Positions 1-15,000 of a stretch of 64,000 nt of DNA are shown in pieces. A program made the position numbers and the translations under genes. The notes below the pieces were generated by a model. It made no database searches. It worked only from the letters and a program-made list of their open reading frames with translations, and was not told where the DNA came from. The stretch is from NCBI GenBank assembly GCA_947652115.1, contig OX393561.1:1989318-2053317 (forward strand), written 5' to 3'. Each line of letters begins with the position of its first letter. Within the stretch, counting starts at the first letter, position 1. Source of the stretch: Blastomussa wellsi. Lineage: Eukaryota; Cnidaria; Anthozoa; Scleractinia; Plerogyridae.

Positions 1-236
1 ATACAATTTCACTTGTAACTATTTGTTTGTTTAGCAACTTAATTGTTCAAACACTTTATATAATTATGAGGAAGACCCTGCCTGTTGAACCTTATACTGT
101 ACATACACTGTAAACCAATAATTAATAACTTTACTTCTTTACGGTATTTTTAATATGCACACGCCAATTACAGTGCAGTGCGTCATGTTGTGGACAGTAA
201 ATTTTTTTGCTACCTCCACATTACTTTTTCTTTAAG

Positions 237-425
237 GTGCTACTACAATCAAAAATAAAATTTTTCTGATCTCTCCAGATATCAAAACTACATCACCCAA
301 ATAGCAATTGTGCCAATCCATGTAAGGAAAAATCTGATAAATTTGAGTGTAACTTCGCGCTCAAACCATCCACCATTACTCAAATGAGAAAGGTCCGAGT
401 TTGAAAGGAGGATTGGGGCGAGAAT
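237..425 (+). repeat. Dispersed repeat, copy 1
   Basis: About 185 bp closely similar, in the same orientation, to 40850-41033 inside an ATAD1 intron. Shared blocks include CAATCAAAAATA, GGCAATTGTGCCA-like text, and CGCTCAAACC followed by TCCACCATTACTCAAAT. It carries no long ORF. Confidence 0.7.
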
Positions 426-890
426 GCAACTGACATATGCATATTTTTTATTTCTGAAAAAATATTGAGTATTGTAAAAAACTATTGCTCTTGCAATGAA
501 CTGCTGAATTTTCTTGCTTTTCATATATTTCACTGAATCATGTGTTGTGACTATGACATCACAGAGAAAGCCACTTTGTTTGTTGTTTGAGTAATGGCAG
601 ACGTGATTTAATGGTTTCACGATGCTCGTGTTAGTGAATTCTAGTAACCAAAATAATAAAATAAAATAATATGACATTAACGAAAGAAAACCCTGGAAAA
701 AAAGTGCCAGTGAACATTTTGGTCGCAGTTCTACTTTAATTAGCTTGCTCAATACTATTACCCTCCTTGGGGTGGGTCCCAAAATGTTGAGAGATGGGTA
801 ATTTCTTGACATTTAGTGGAGGCTCAATTTTAGTTGTAACCGCCAATCATTAGATGCCAAACTGTAGTTCTGGTATAATGAAGTGCGTAC

Positions 891-2997
891 CTTGTAACTG
901 GTTGGATTGCCCACAGGAACCTGTCCACTGGACCAAGCTTTCCCCTTGTTCCCAGACAGAGTCCAGACCAGCGTTTCGGTGTTGCCAACTATCTGGTATA
1001 GATTGAGTGTTCCAATACTGCTACCATACATGTGATACCAGAAAGTAAAACAGCTTTTGGAAGCTGTTCCATTGAACTGTGGGCTGATTAGTCTTGCCTT
1101 GTCACCTTTAACTCTTGGACTTGATGTTTCAATGAAGACATAGACACCTTAAAAACAACAACAACATCCATTAAAATCAATCAATCACGCACATTAGAAT
1201 TCTTTGCTATATTTGCAGCATAGGTTGCAGACTTTTCTATTGGAAGGGCACAGACTTATCAGTCTTTGACCTACATAGAATATTTGGTTAATAAATTATA
1301 ATAAATGTTTAACATGGCATATTTCGAATGAAATGCTCATCATCAGAGAGGTAAACTCTGATATGCCTAAGTATCTATATTAAACAGAACAAATGCCGGG
1401 AAAATCACCTTGCAGGGGATTTGAACCCAAAACACCCCAATCTCATGAAAGGTGCTCTAACCAGCTCCTTTTATAGCTAATATTAGACTCACTCCACTGT
1501 AGCACAGCAGTAAGAGCACCTTTCATGAGATCGGGGTGTTGTGGATTCAAATCCTGTGCGGGGTATCAGATTTTTTCTGGTATTAATTGTTCTGTTTAAT
1601 ATACATAGGCATATCAGGGTTTACCTCTGTGATAATGATTTTGGCCAATGCAGTCCAACAAACTAACCATTAGGCCACAGTTCCTTCCACACTTCTCCAG
1701 TACTTATCACTTTTTTTAACCTCACTTAATAGCGGAGCTCTGGCAGCCCGAAGGGCCGCAGAGCGGAGCCCCATACCAATAGAAATAGGAGAACTAAGCA
1801 CGTATACAAAGTACAAACAGGAGAACCATGCCTTTCATTTCTCATGGTCAAAATGGCAAGCAGCATAACTCGCGGCGCGTGCAAAATACGTCTGTATGTC
1901 CGTCTGTACGACGTCGCCCCAAATATCAATATGGCTACCAGAGTCCATAGCGTTAACATTTCCAGTCCTTGAGAGACAGCCACATGATGCTCCGCTGATC
2001 AAACTGAACAAAATACATGGTAGGAAATCGGACAACGAGTACTATGATCAGATTTGATATCCGTTGTGCAATTTTATGGAAGAGTTCACAACAAACCACC
2101 TTTTCAGCACTACCTATTTAATCAAATTATAGTTTAAAAAAATATCTAACTGTATCAATTTGCATTTATTTCAACCACAATTATGCCATGGTCATCACTG
2201 TGTTACACAAAAAAAACTTCATTACAGCAAATTATATTACGTACTTAAAACTCACTACATGACTTAATTACGTTACATTTCAACCTACAATACAGTTCAA
2301 TAGTATGCTATATTGTAATCAGAGGGTTATGAAATAAATAACGCCCATCCTGGCTTACTGGCATAATATGATTGATAGATAATGGCAATCTTTCAGCCTC
2401 CAGCATTATCCTCCAACTTACCAACATCCTAAAGGGGTTTATTTTCTAAAAATAATTAATATAAACAACATGTTGATTTGCCATTGCATATACTACATAT
2501 AGGCTCAGGTGTAAATTATGTTTACACATTACAGATCTAGAGCTTGAGGTATCTTATCCCCTTAGCCAAAATGTGCATTAAATTTATTAGCTCGGCCAAT
2601 ATTGGATTCAATTAATCTCCTGATTAAGCCTACCTGATATGGAGCCCAGACGATCCCTGTCTGGGCCTGTGTAGAGACTTGATGTGCCTCCCGATCCGCG
2701 TATCCAATCAAACTGATCACTGGCCATGTTACTCCATGTACAGAAATCCTTCTGGAAATTACAGTCACCTACAATAGAGTAAAACAGTATAAAATGAATC
2801 ATGAATCAACCTATCAAGCTAGCTGAGTTAAACAACCAAACTGGATTTCAATTGAGCCACCAGCTAGTTTTAAACAACAAGCACAAGTAGTACACTAGTT
2901 TACGTAATTCATGGTTTTCATATTTTGCATCTTTAGGCTGGTGTCCAGCTCAAGCTTCCATGTCAATCCCTGCCTCAATGTTTGTGTGTGTGTGTGT

Positions 2998-3036
<39 letters not shown>

Positions 3037-6000
3037 TTTTATTGAGCTCATATAGAAGTATACATCGATTTTAACACTCTTGTTAAGGCGTACAAATATA
3101 TTATAATTATAGTTTAAGAAGGATGCAAGCTGGGAAGCTAAATGAACCTGTAGGTTTTCTAGTTAGCTCCCCGTACGATTTTAGTTATGAATAGAAAGCA
3201 GGTAATTAATTGAAAACGTCTTGTTGCATCATATTTTCTGTTGACAAAGCAAGTAATGAACATAGTTCTTCAGTTGTATAACAATGATCTTCAGCTACAT
3301 ATTAATTAATACCTTCGTCACAAATGGAGGTTGGCCCAGGAATCCGGGGCTGGAGCTGCCAACCCCGAACCCAGATACACTCCAAAAGCCTGCCCTACCC
3401 ACAACCCAGCCACGAGCCCCAACCCGCCTAACCCAGCCTAACCCCTAGCACCCGTCACACTGAACTTCAACTGTAAGATCAGTGGAAAACTACGAAGAAC
3501 AATAATGCCAATTCTAAAATGCCATGCCACCAAAAAAAGGGGAGGAGGGAGGGAACACTAAAAATTGCGAGCTACAAAATCGACCTGTACACTGAGTAAA
3601 GCTACAAGCACATGCTATGGCGCACGCATAAAATGTGTCCTAATACCGCTGACCCTGCAAATGCCAGAAATGCCAAGACAACAGCCCAGAACTGCAGCAT
3701 GACGGAAGCATTGCCACAAAATGCTAAGGTCCCCAAGCCTGGGGAGGCACAGTGGCCTAATGGTTAGTGCGCTGGACTCCAGATCGTAAGTTCCGGGTTC
3801 GAGCCTCTAGCCGGAGCACGGCGTTGTGTTCTTGGGCAAGAGATACTTTACTCTCACAGTGCCTCTCTTCACCCAGGTGTATAAATGGGTACCGGCGAAT
3901 TTACTGCTGGGGGGTAACCCTGCGATGGACTACCATCCCATCAAGGGATGAGTAGAAATACTCTCTGTCGCTTCATGCTACAGAAACCGGGATAAGCTCC
4001 GGCCTGATGGGCCACTAGGCCCGAATGCAGACTTTAACCCCAAGCCCTGCAAGACTGGCCAACAAAAGCTGCCACACCAACCACTAAGCAAACTTGCTCC
4101 TTGTCGTTAACCAAGTTAAATTATCATTTAACTACATTAAACAAAGCCATATCCAATAACTAACCATGACTGCCACATTCTCCTTTAGCAACTGAAACAT
4201 CATCTATGGCAATATCACTTCTGTCGCCACGCCCTCTGATTCCCTCAAATAAAATCTGTAGCAATAAAATCATGCATGCCTTTTAATCTCCTGGTTCAAC
4301 CACTCTCTTGAGTGTATTCTTTATTCTTCATGCAAGTACAAAAGTCCAACCATATAAACTCAGATCGCAAATTTGAATAAAAGAATATATAGCAACAACT
4401 GTTGTGTGCCTTATTCTTAAAGGAGCACTGTCACAGGAGTTTTGGTGTTTTCAGCTTCATTCGTTGCTAAAATCATTACCTGATACCTTTACGCATACCC
4501 AAAATACTCCTAATGGACTAACAGAAAGATATCAAAATGAATTCTGGCTCAGAGAGTAAACCATAATGAATTTCTGGCGAAACTTTCAAGGAATGGCTCA
4601 AGAATTTGAAAATACTGGCAAGTTGTTTCAGATTTAAATCCTCTTCCATCCTTGCCATCCTAAGTGATAGGCAGCAATAAATGGTTTCATTGTAGTGATA
4701 TAGTCCAAGGTAACAAAACTACACCATTAGTTTTGGGTTTCTATTGATGCAAGAACATATTTCAGCATTTTAAAATGATGCCAAAATACTGTGACAGTCC
4801 CCCTTTAAATCGTTACTTTTCAGAATCAAATCAGCAATCCAAGTTCATCTGCTCTGGCTTTTGTCCCTGACTTTATTTTGTCTCATCTCTTTGGAGTGAT
4901 GCTGTGAAGGGAGTTTGAGTTTGATAGTTTTTGACAGTCGTGTAGTCTGGACCTTGACTAAACAAAAAAGGCCACCTTTTATTTTACATTCAGAAAGTCC
5001 ATAAGGGGCAGGGCCAAAAGTTGGACCAGATCAACTCACTGATTTGGATAAGAACAGCAATAGCTGTCTGTCCAACTTAATTTTGTCCCTGCCTGCCCAA
5101 CAGACTTGCTGGACAGAACACATTTGGTAAATTATGAAAGGACAACAATCTTGCTAGCCCTATTGATCATACAGTATTAATGGTTTATATTTGAAGCAGG
5201 CTAATAATTATAATTTACAGCACTTTTTCACAACTTTAAGTCATGTTTCCTGACTTGATAAACTTACATTGAATGGAGTTGTACTGTTAATTGTCATCTG
5301 TCCTTTCAGCCAAGTCCTTTGACGACCTTGATCACCTGATATGCTCCAAAAGTTTGCAACAGTATTCCCTACTTTCTGATAAACGTTGAGTGTTCCAAGT
5401 GATGAACCATACATCATATACCAAAAGGAAAGACAATCCCCTGTGGAGGACGTCTTATTGTAACGCTTAATTATCCGGGCCTTATCACCTGTGTTTTGTC
5501 CAGAGGCTTCAACCAGCATGTAGTATCCTTTAAGGAAACAAAGAAATCAGTTTTCTTCAGTGTAGTAGGGATCACAATACAACAGGTATGGGGTATATGT
5601 AGAGGAAGGCTGGAGAAATAGGCCCTTCATGTATTAACACTAAAGCCTTACAGTAATAATGTGGGAGGCATGGCATGGTTAGGAGGCATGTGCACCCCTT
5701 TGTTCCCCAAGGAATCAAGAGGCATAACCATAACCATGGTTAGTGCGCTGGACTCTGGATTGGACAGTCTGGTTTTGAGCCCTGGCTGGGGCACTGCCAG
5801 TGTCTCTCTTCACCCACGTGTATAAATGGGTACTGGGAATTTACTGCTCGGGGTAAACCTGTCATCCCATCCAGAGAGAGTAGAAATACTCTCCAATACT
5901 TCATACTACAGAGACCAGGATAATGGAGACATTAGTTTGTATCCATGGGTTTTAAACAATTAACTTCAAAGCAAGATTAAAACTGCAAGTGGGAGAAAGG

Positions 6001-9000
6001 AATTGTACGAAGATGACTAGACGAGAGAACATATGAGGTTGAGACCCACCACAATGTTGTTCATCACAACTAGGTTCACCTATGTTTGACAAATCAGCCA
6101 TCATCATCATTATCAGACGAGATGCCCAGGAATGTAGCTAAGAAATTACAAAGCCGGCTCATTAACAAGCTCAGCCGGATTTTCTGACCAGTGTACCTTC
6201 AAAATGTCTTTGAGTATTTGCTTTTAGTGAAATTTAAGCAGGTGATCAGCTCTCTTTCAACCGGTGAAATTAACCAGTAACCGGCCCTTAGCTACATCCC
6301 TGGATGCCTGCAGAGACACCAGCTCCCTCTTTTGCTCAGTTGCATGAGTTACAGACCAGTGCTCCTGAAGAAGTAAATCCATCTCCATTGAGTCGGGAAA
6401 GTTTGTCTCTGAGTAGCCCGGAAGGTCCTTCAACTGCAGTAGAGTCTCCGCCTAAGCCAGTGCTAAGACGATCAGAGCGTCAGCGACGGCCGCCAAAGCA
6501 CTTGATTGACTTTGTTTTGTCTAAGCCATGTTCTAATGACCTTTGACATGTTATCGCAGAGCTCAATTACTTTCTTTATAAATGCATGCTTTATACATAT
6601 AATTATTTGTGTATTAATTATCAGTTGTGTTTCTATTCCTCATTTATAAAAGGCAGGGTGTTATCATAGATGTGTTAAAGTAGATGCGTTAGGACGTTAT
6701 TAGCATAAGTTATGTAAGTCACGTTCTCAAGGGATCCGTTCCCTCCAGTATTTGAGCTTAGTAAAATTAATATTCTGTTAGCTTTTCGATTACTATACCT
6801 GCCTAGATTAGCTGATGCCATAAGTGGGTTATGCAAATTATCTTCATAATTTTGAAGGAAATAAAGTTGTACTCTTGTACTCTCTATGTAGAGTTTGAGA
6901 GTCTGTTATACTGGTTATCCTTCATAATATTACAGACAAAATTCTAGAGAGCCATTAGAATTTTTTAGTGACATCTTGTCTGGAACCCTGCTTGTGTTAT
7001 AATTGCCTACCGAGACTAGATCCTAGGGTGTGGTCAACTGATGGTCCTGTCCCAGATGTTGGTGTTCCGCCCTTGTGTCGATTCCAGTCAAAGTTGTCTG
7101 TTTGGTCCTGGGTGAAACCACACTGATCTTGTTCAAAGTCACAAACTCCTGGAAATGAGAACATCATTGCTCACAGCACCTGCTGTACATCTTAATCTTG
7201 AAATTTATCTTACTCACTACAGTTAAAAACATGTATCATAGAGCAAAAGAGGGTATATGCAAATAATTCATGAATTAAGTGTCCTTTATAGTGTGAATTT
7301 TAGGAATAAAATCAATAAATAGTAAAATGAAATCAATAAATTGACCTCGCTCCCAATGTGTGGCTTCATAGCTCAGTTGGTAGAGCATTGCACCGGTATT
7401 GTGGAAGTCATGGGTTTGAATCCCATTGAAGCCCTGAATTTTTTCAGGCTTCTTTTTTCCAATTACTTAAATTGGGAATTCACTTTGATAATCATTTCTC
7501 ACTTTCATCTACATCCGCAGTTCATACCGGTATATGAATTATTTCATATACTTTACACCTTTAGGAAAACAGGTCAAATTTTGTTGCAAAAGATACCACA
7601 AAAAGTTGCACTAACACCAACATAAACAAACATTGCACTACAGACTGGCTCAATCTCTAATGTTGCTTTGATTTTGCATTCTCTTCTTAAAATGTTGTTG
7701 TTTACTATCAGAATGCACCAAACTAGAAAACTGAAAAGAAAATAGAATCGCAGGGAAAAAGACTTAGGGTTCGCGAACAGCAAGACTTAAGCTTAAAAGT
7801 TGTTCATTTTTTCCACCACGCAAATTAGTTCCAAAGCTGTTTGACAGTAATGTTGTTTTAGCAAGGGACCTACATGTAACATTAGACTACTAGGGGAAAA
7901 TTGCAGAGTACATTGTTTATTTGTCTGGCCAGAAACGAGGTGTGACCAAGCTAAAACAAACTTGGCTGGTCATTGTGACTGGAGACTCTACGGAAATTAT
8001 TTTTACCCTGCAGGTATATTGTGACTCGCATGAACATTCTTGTGGCTAAGCTGATTCTTCTATGTAAATGCTACTGGTCTCAGAGCATCCTTACTTACAA
8101 AAGAAAAATAACTCTTCACTCTATGGGTATGTCCTGAAAACATTGGTATGCATACCACACATGACCCATTGCTTTGAATGTCAGCGATCAGTTGGTTAGA
8201 AGTAACTCTACAAAATCTCACCATATGCAGCACATGATCCATCACTCAAATCTATGTCATCCACAGCAATGTCTCCTCTGTAGCTTCTCCCTCTGATCCC
8301 CTCAAAGACCACCTACAGTTATTCAATAATTAAGAAGAGTTAAAACTTGAAGCCAATTGAAGTATTGGAGGGTAGGTGCCGAAAGCGAGCAGGCAATGAA
8401 GCAAAGCACATTGCAGTGCCCCTGAAAACCTCCCTGGAACCCCCCACACAATATTAATGTAGCCGCTGCATTGGTTTAGTTTTAACTTTGCCTAAATTCC
8501 ATTTAGCCTCATGAAAATTGTGCCATCATATTATTCAATTCAAACAACGAAACACAGGCATGGATATAAAATAAGATCTGAAATATGGCTGCTGCAGTCC
8601 TGCAACTTATTCCTGTTACCTTTGGATAAACTGGTTTTGAAGAAATCATATATTGAGGGAATGCAAATCGAATCAATAAAAGGTTGCAGGGCCACACAAT
8701 CATATTCAATATACTTTAGATAAGTGTGCACCATAAAATGAGGCTAAATGGAATTCAGTCAATGCAGCAGTGTCCACCAATGTTATGTGGGGGATTCCAG
8801 GGAGGTACTTACATTGCCTGCTAGCTTGCTCCCTTTGTTAAGCGCATGCTGTGCTGACAGTGTATTAAGCAAATCACTGAAACAAAAACGTTCCTCACAC
8901 AACTGGGAGCCATGCCAAGCCGAATCGTGCAGCCTAACCTTTATTAACACCAACATTGCATAACAACAGAAGCCAAAAAGTGACTGAAAGGGGAAAACTG

Positions 9001-12000
9001 AGGTTTAAACAACTAACTGAATTTACAGTATATTAAAAACTTTTAAATGCCACTTCAAAAAACTCAAAACAACTCATAAAATCATCTAAACAAAAAACCT
9101 TAAGACCTATGACCCTAAGACCTTGCACTCCCACACACTCACACCCAGACTCCCAGCAGTGAGTGAGAAAAACATCTGCTTCATGCATGTACCTCAGCCA
9201 GCAGAAAATCACACTTTCTTGTGTGGGCTTTGATCTACATTTCCACCAGTTGTGCACTATTTATAGCGTAGCTCCGGCGGCCCAAAGGGCCGCCAAGCGG
9301 AGCCCCATACTCATATGGGAAAGAAAAGGAAACCCATGAGTTGATTTTCTCATGGTTACCATGGCTAGCGGTATTGCAACATGGTGGCCATAAATAGCCA
9401 TGCCTTGTCAACACCTTGTCAGCCTTATCAGCTTACATCTTTGTTATAGGGCATCCATGTTATGGTCAACTGACAGCTGTCAAATAGAGGTATCTGCTGA
9501 GCAGTATCACATGACCAGATCGCGGGCTCAGGTTAGAACTCATCGAGATAGCATGTTTTTTTAAGTTGACCGCTGACCAGGCATTGGTTTTCTTCATTGA
9601 TCGTGGGCTCAGGTCCAATTTTTTTCTTCTGGCAGCATTTTTTTAACTGTTTATGGTCATTCTTAGCGGAAATTCTGCAATTGGAGTTGATGTTTTTAAT
9701 TGTTATTTATTGCAGAGAAATAATTAAGAACCAGCAAAAATACGGAGCTCCACTTTTATGCTTGGCTAAATCTATATATTATTATTATGCATGCACTCAA
9801 GAATCACCTTGAGCAACTCATAAACTTGTTGAAATCATGCCCTCCAAACTTCCCATTATCACATGCATCTGTAACTGGATAGTAAGTGCACCCTAAAGCG
9901 TGAACCAATTGTTAATTGACAGTGTTGCTGGGTTTTCTGTGTTTTCCCCTATATCAGGTCATGTGACCTGTTGTCGATCGAGTGTACAGGTAATGGCAAA
10001 CATTCTGCCTGTAATGCACTTGCCTGTGGCTTTCACTTGAAGTAACTATAAGTAGACAAGACTCACGACAAAAAGTCAGTTAACTTCCTTGTAATTTCGC
10101 TGTTACAGTGAACCAGTCAAGGCAGCTGGCACGGTTATCCCAGAATTCTGTCAAGTTGTCCGTGAGTACCAATTCATAAATAATACTTACTGTCTCGTCC
10201 AAGAACATGACGCCATGACACTAACCAGGCTAAAACCCAGACACTTGGTTCAGAACACAACATGTACTAACCATTAACTGCATAAGTTTGTAAACTTACC
10301 GAATATGATTGGTTCATTTGAATATCAACTTGAGCGAGTTTCCAAGCATTTCCTTGTGAGGATTTTTTGGACCAGATAGGAGAAACAACAGCAGTGGTGT
10401 TGGCATATACATTTAATGTGTCTACATGAGGACCATACATGTGGTACCAAAACTTCAAGCACTTTATACTCTGTTTTGAAATAGAGACCACAGGGCTAGA
10501 GAGACGTGCAACATCTCCATTTCTCCGCGGTGATGATGCCTCAATGTACACATATCGACCTGGGAGAAAAAAATTGAAGCTTAGTATTATTTGAAGATGT
10601 AATTAAAAAACAGTGATTTAGTGAAATAATCTTCAAAGCAATTGCGTCGACTATTGAACAGCAGGGCTCGAAATTGCGACTCACTGGTCGCCAATGCGAC
10701 CAAAAATTGAGCACTGGCGACTAAATTTTCAGAACTGGTCGCCAGCTGACGACTTGCAGTTTGTCCGATAACTAAAGAAAGCCATAACACAACCGTCTTG
10801 ATCATTCGGATCTGGTAACTAGTATACAACTCACTGTTCCATCCCCACTGAAACGATGTCTGAATATTACAAGAAAATCGTAAAAACTGCATGTATACTT
10901 CTAATCGTCGACATTGCATTTACGGCACGCCATATTGTTTCAGCGGCTTCCTCCAAAACTGGTCAGAGACTGGTACGAGCAATGTGGTAGTGTAGGGGCC
11001 TGGGCCAAGGATGGCGTTTTTTGTTGGCAGCAAAAGGCGTCAAGTCGAAAATAAAAAACTGCGTGTTGAAGAAGTAGCAAAGGGAAAATACGAAAGGACC
11101 CGTGTTTGTCTCACCATGTAAACGATGGACTTGAAACGTTTAGTGACGAGTCGAAGCTCCCGTAAGCTGCAACCCTCGGGAAGCAGAAAAGGTGTCCTCA
11201 AATGGAGCTGGCCGCTTATGGGAATGTGTAAATACAGAGTATGAGCTAGAGTTCAAACAGGGTTTTGTCGAGGTGGTCGTAAGTAGAGCTGTCCACTTAC
11301 GAGAGTGTCCATTAGGAGATCTTTGACTGTATGAAGAAAACCATCACCTTCAGACCAGAGACTTATTACCACAGAACAATGGTAGCTCTATACCTAAGTG
11401 TTATTTGTGCTGTTTCCAATCATTTTAGTTCTTCAGTTGTGACTTTTCTTGCATGCAAAGGAAGGTTTAAAATAGTGTCCTTGTGTAAGTTATACACAAA
11501 ATAAGTTGGCGACCAAAATTTACGATCTGGCGACCAAACTTTTCCCGTTAGTCGCCAGCTGGCTCCCGAATGAAAAAGTTAATTTCGAGCCCTGAACAGT
11601 AAACTTAAGTTAAAATATATAGCCTTCAAACTTGCATCATACTTTGACAGACTAGTATGATCACAGTAACAAGGGCCTCTGGCTGCAACCTTTACGTTCT
11701 CACTGCATTATTAAAAACTAGATAATTGAATAATGCAATTTAACAGTTTGTATAAGCTTCCCCATCACGGCATGACCTGCAACAAAGGGTCCAATTAAGT
11801 TTTTGAGGCAAGGTGCCAAAAAAGGATTGCAGCAGGTCAAATTCCCACTGTCACAAAAAATCACTAACTACCATAATTTCACTCACTAACTATCATTTCC
11901 TATCCAATGTGTACTCATGGAATAATTGTTTATATCAGGGCCATGAATCAGTTTATGACTTTTATTTATTTACTCTACGACCTACGAGAAGACTGAAGCC

Positions 12001-15000
12001 AGCATGATTGGGGTTTTGACCAGTCAAACTTTCGCATCACCGGTCACGTTGACCGATCACATTCGATTGTATCAAGGAAATAACGTTTCTGCATTGTTGT
12101 TCACTATCAGAATGCACCTCGCTAGCTGCATTGTTAAGCTGAAAAGAAAATAGATTCGCGGGGGAAAAGACTTGGGTTCGCAAAGAGAAATACTTGAGTT
12201 AAAAAGTTGTTACAAAGCTCAGAAAAAAGTAAAAGGTATAATTAAAACTTCCGCTTCTCTTCAAGTTTACTTGTGTTTCATTTGCCGTGTCATTTTCACT
12301 TGTTATGCGGCAGTATGTCTGGAAACACAAGCTGTTTTATTGCCCAACACAAAAATGAATGTGAAAGGTGACAGTATTCTTGTGATTGCTACAGAGAAAA
12401 AACTAATGAAAAACATTCGAATTAAAAAAAAAACAGAAAGGTTATGGAAAAGAGTAAATAATTCTCTAAAAATTGTAGCTATGCATGTCACGAGAATTGA
12501 AATATTGGCTGAATTGACACGGGCTGTAATGAAATTAATTTATGGCACGATTTAACGGCTTGAAATTTGAAAATACTTTATCGTTTTTCATCCAGTTTGT
12601 TCGCTTCAGTTTATTTCAGTTTGTCCACCTTTAATATCGGTAATAAATTTTAGGTTTTCAAAGTGAAAAAACGAACAACACTGGCTCAAGACTCGCACAT
12701 GGTAATCTGATACCTGTCACATTTTCGGCATGTTTTTTTCTTTTGTTTGCTCACCGCATCATCGCTTTACTTTTCACACACGTCCTGAATATTGCAACGA
12801 AACAATTCTACTAATTCATTCATTCATTCCATCGGCAATTAAAAGGAGTCCGAGTTGCTGTTCAACAGCAATGTTGTTTTAGTATTAAATAAAGGAGCCT
12901 AACTTTATACTACTAGGGGAAAATTGCAGAGTGCAATTTTTATTTGTCCGGCCAGAAACAAGGTGTGACTGAACTTAATGGTAATTGTGACCGGAGACTC
13001 TACAGAAATTATTTTCTGCCCTGAAAATGATTCAGTCATAAATATTGTAATTTTGTTGCAGATTTTATAAATAACAAGAGCCGGGTGATTTGGTTATCAC
13101 CATCTGTTTCTACTGTGAAGTCATCACTTAAGGAACACTTTTTAGATGTCCTTAAACTTACACTTTTGTACTGTTTTCCTCACTCAATAAGCCAATTATT
13201 ATATATGTTGTGGTTTAAATTTATCCCTGGTTTAAAATTTTTTAAACCAGTCTGATTTTTATTTCCCTTTGTCTCATGTTGATTAGCATAATCTGAAACA
13301 AAGGGAAATCAATATCAAACTGGTTTAAAAAATATTAAACCAGGGATAAATTTAAACCACAACATATACAGGGTAACACTTGTCAAAATCATTCAGGCAG
13401 CATAAAATCGAAACTGGCTGAATACACATGGGCTACAATCAGCACGCAATGAACTTCAGGAACTATGCAAGATGGTGGACAAGCAGATCGTGCTAAACAA
13501 CATTTAAGTTGGAATAATTACCAGCAACCACACTCATAACAAAAGAACTGCTCCACTAGTTCACAACTACAAAAGAGAAAATCCCATATCAAGAGAACTA
13601 TTCACCATAAGGTTGAACAATTATATGTCAATGGAAACAATTTTTCGGGTCCATTACTTCACAAGCATGGTAATGACACGGTACCGTAGGGTCTGAAATC
13701 GCACATTCCTGGTCACCAATGTGACTAAAAAAATTGCACTGGCGACCAGAATTTTTCAACTGGTCACCACTGCATGAGCAACTAACTATTTTCAGGACTA
13801 CTTCTGTCACTGTGATACATGTGAAACACAAATATTAGTTTATAATTGTAAGATTTGTACGCATACACAACTTCGTTAGTCTTTTAAGATTTTTGGCCAA
13901 GAAGTTAGATGATTGCACTGACATAAAATTTAGATCCCCTCAACTTTTTATCTTGTGAAATAGAATTGAAAGGGATTTTCCTATTAATTAATTGCTGCCG
14001 GAGCATTAGCGTAGACAGCACATATATTCTTGACAGGATTCGAGAAGTTTGGTACATTCGATGGTTCGGATCGAGCCAGCAGCCAATCAGCAGTTCCCTT
14101 ATAATCGATGAAATTCACATGTGTTCTTCCATTCTCCCTCTCATGTTTCACAAGAAAGCGAAAGCGATCGATCTATTCAGGTGAGTTTTGCAGCTTTTTC
14201 GTTCTCTGTGATCGCATTCGTTGATCTCTTTTGATTACTTCTATTCGAGCTTATGATTATACTTCTATTCAAGCTTATGATTACTTCTATTCGAGGAAGC
14301 ATTCGCCAAGGTCATGAAGCCTTCATTGAGCATTCAGGACGTGTATTTATGTCACTTTCAGCTTTGGTTTTCAATCGATCAGATATGGTTGATTCTTGGA
14401 CGCAAACAAATATCGATGCTATCTTATTTCATGGAGATCACATGTATTTACATGCTCTAACTAATGAAATGGTACCTGATACGGACACTCTTTCAATAAA
14501 TGAGTTGCCGAAGGTAGCAACCTCACAAACCACTGTTTAGTACTGTTTAAACTACAGTAAATTTTCACAGCAGCATATTGATCACTCATTTTGTGGCGAA
14601 AGGTCATTTTGCTCACTGAGGCAGGTTTTAATTTATGCATTTCGGATAGTCCAAATGCAATGTTAGTTCTTAATGGTTATGTGATGGCTGTTATAAAAAA
14701 TCACATTCCTTTTATCTAATTGATTCACATGCAAGAAACTGCCTGGGCATGCCCGATGAAAATGGTACTGCTATTGGCATGTTTTAAAGTTTACTGAACT
14801 AGATGAATTTCAAAATTAGCTGAATGTAAGCTTAGTTGAGATTATATCTGTCCATGTTTTTATAGTTATTGGTTTCTAGTATTTGTTAAAATTAGCTCAA
14901 AAACTGAACCATAAATTCATAAAAAGGGTTTAGTTTGTATATCAATACTACAATTTCATAAAGACCAAACTACGCTAATTAACATGACGTGCAAGTACCA

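Noticed and set aside
288..812. 174-codon minus-strand frame as an extra exon of the MAM gene
   Set aside because: It has no MAM end-exon motif (FEGxRG..DIAxDD) and overlaps a dispersed repeat.
7361..7432. Functional tRNA gene
   Set aside because: The cloverleaf is good, but the flanking tail repeats with the head at 38745-38985, the anticodon loop has no U33 equivalent, and there is no terminator. It is a SINE head.
12172..12555. 127-codon open frame as a gene
   Set aside because: It starts with TTG, resembles no protein and lies inside a dispersed repeat that is deleted for this region in the other copy.
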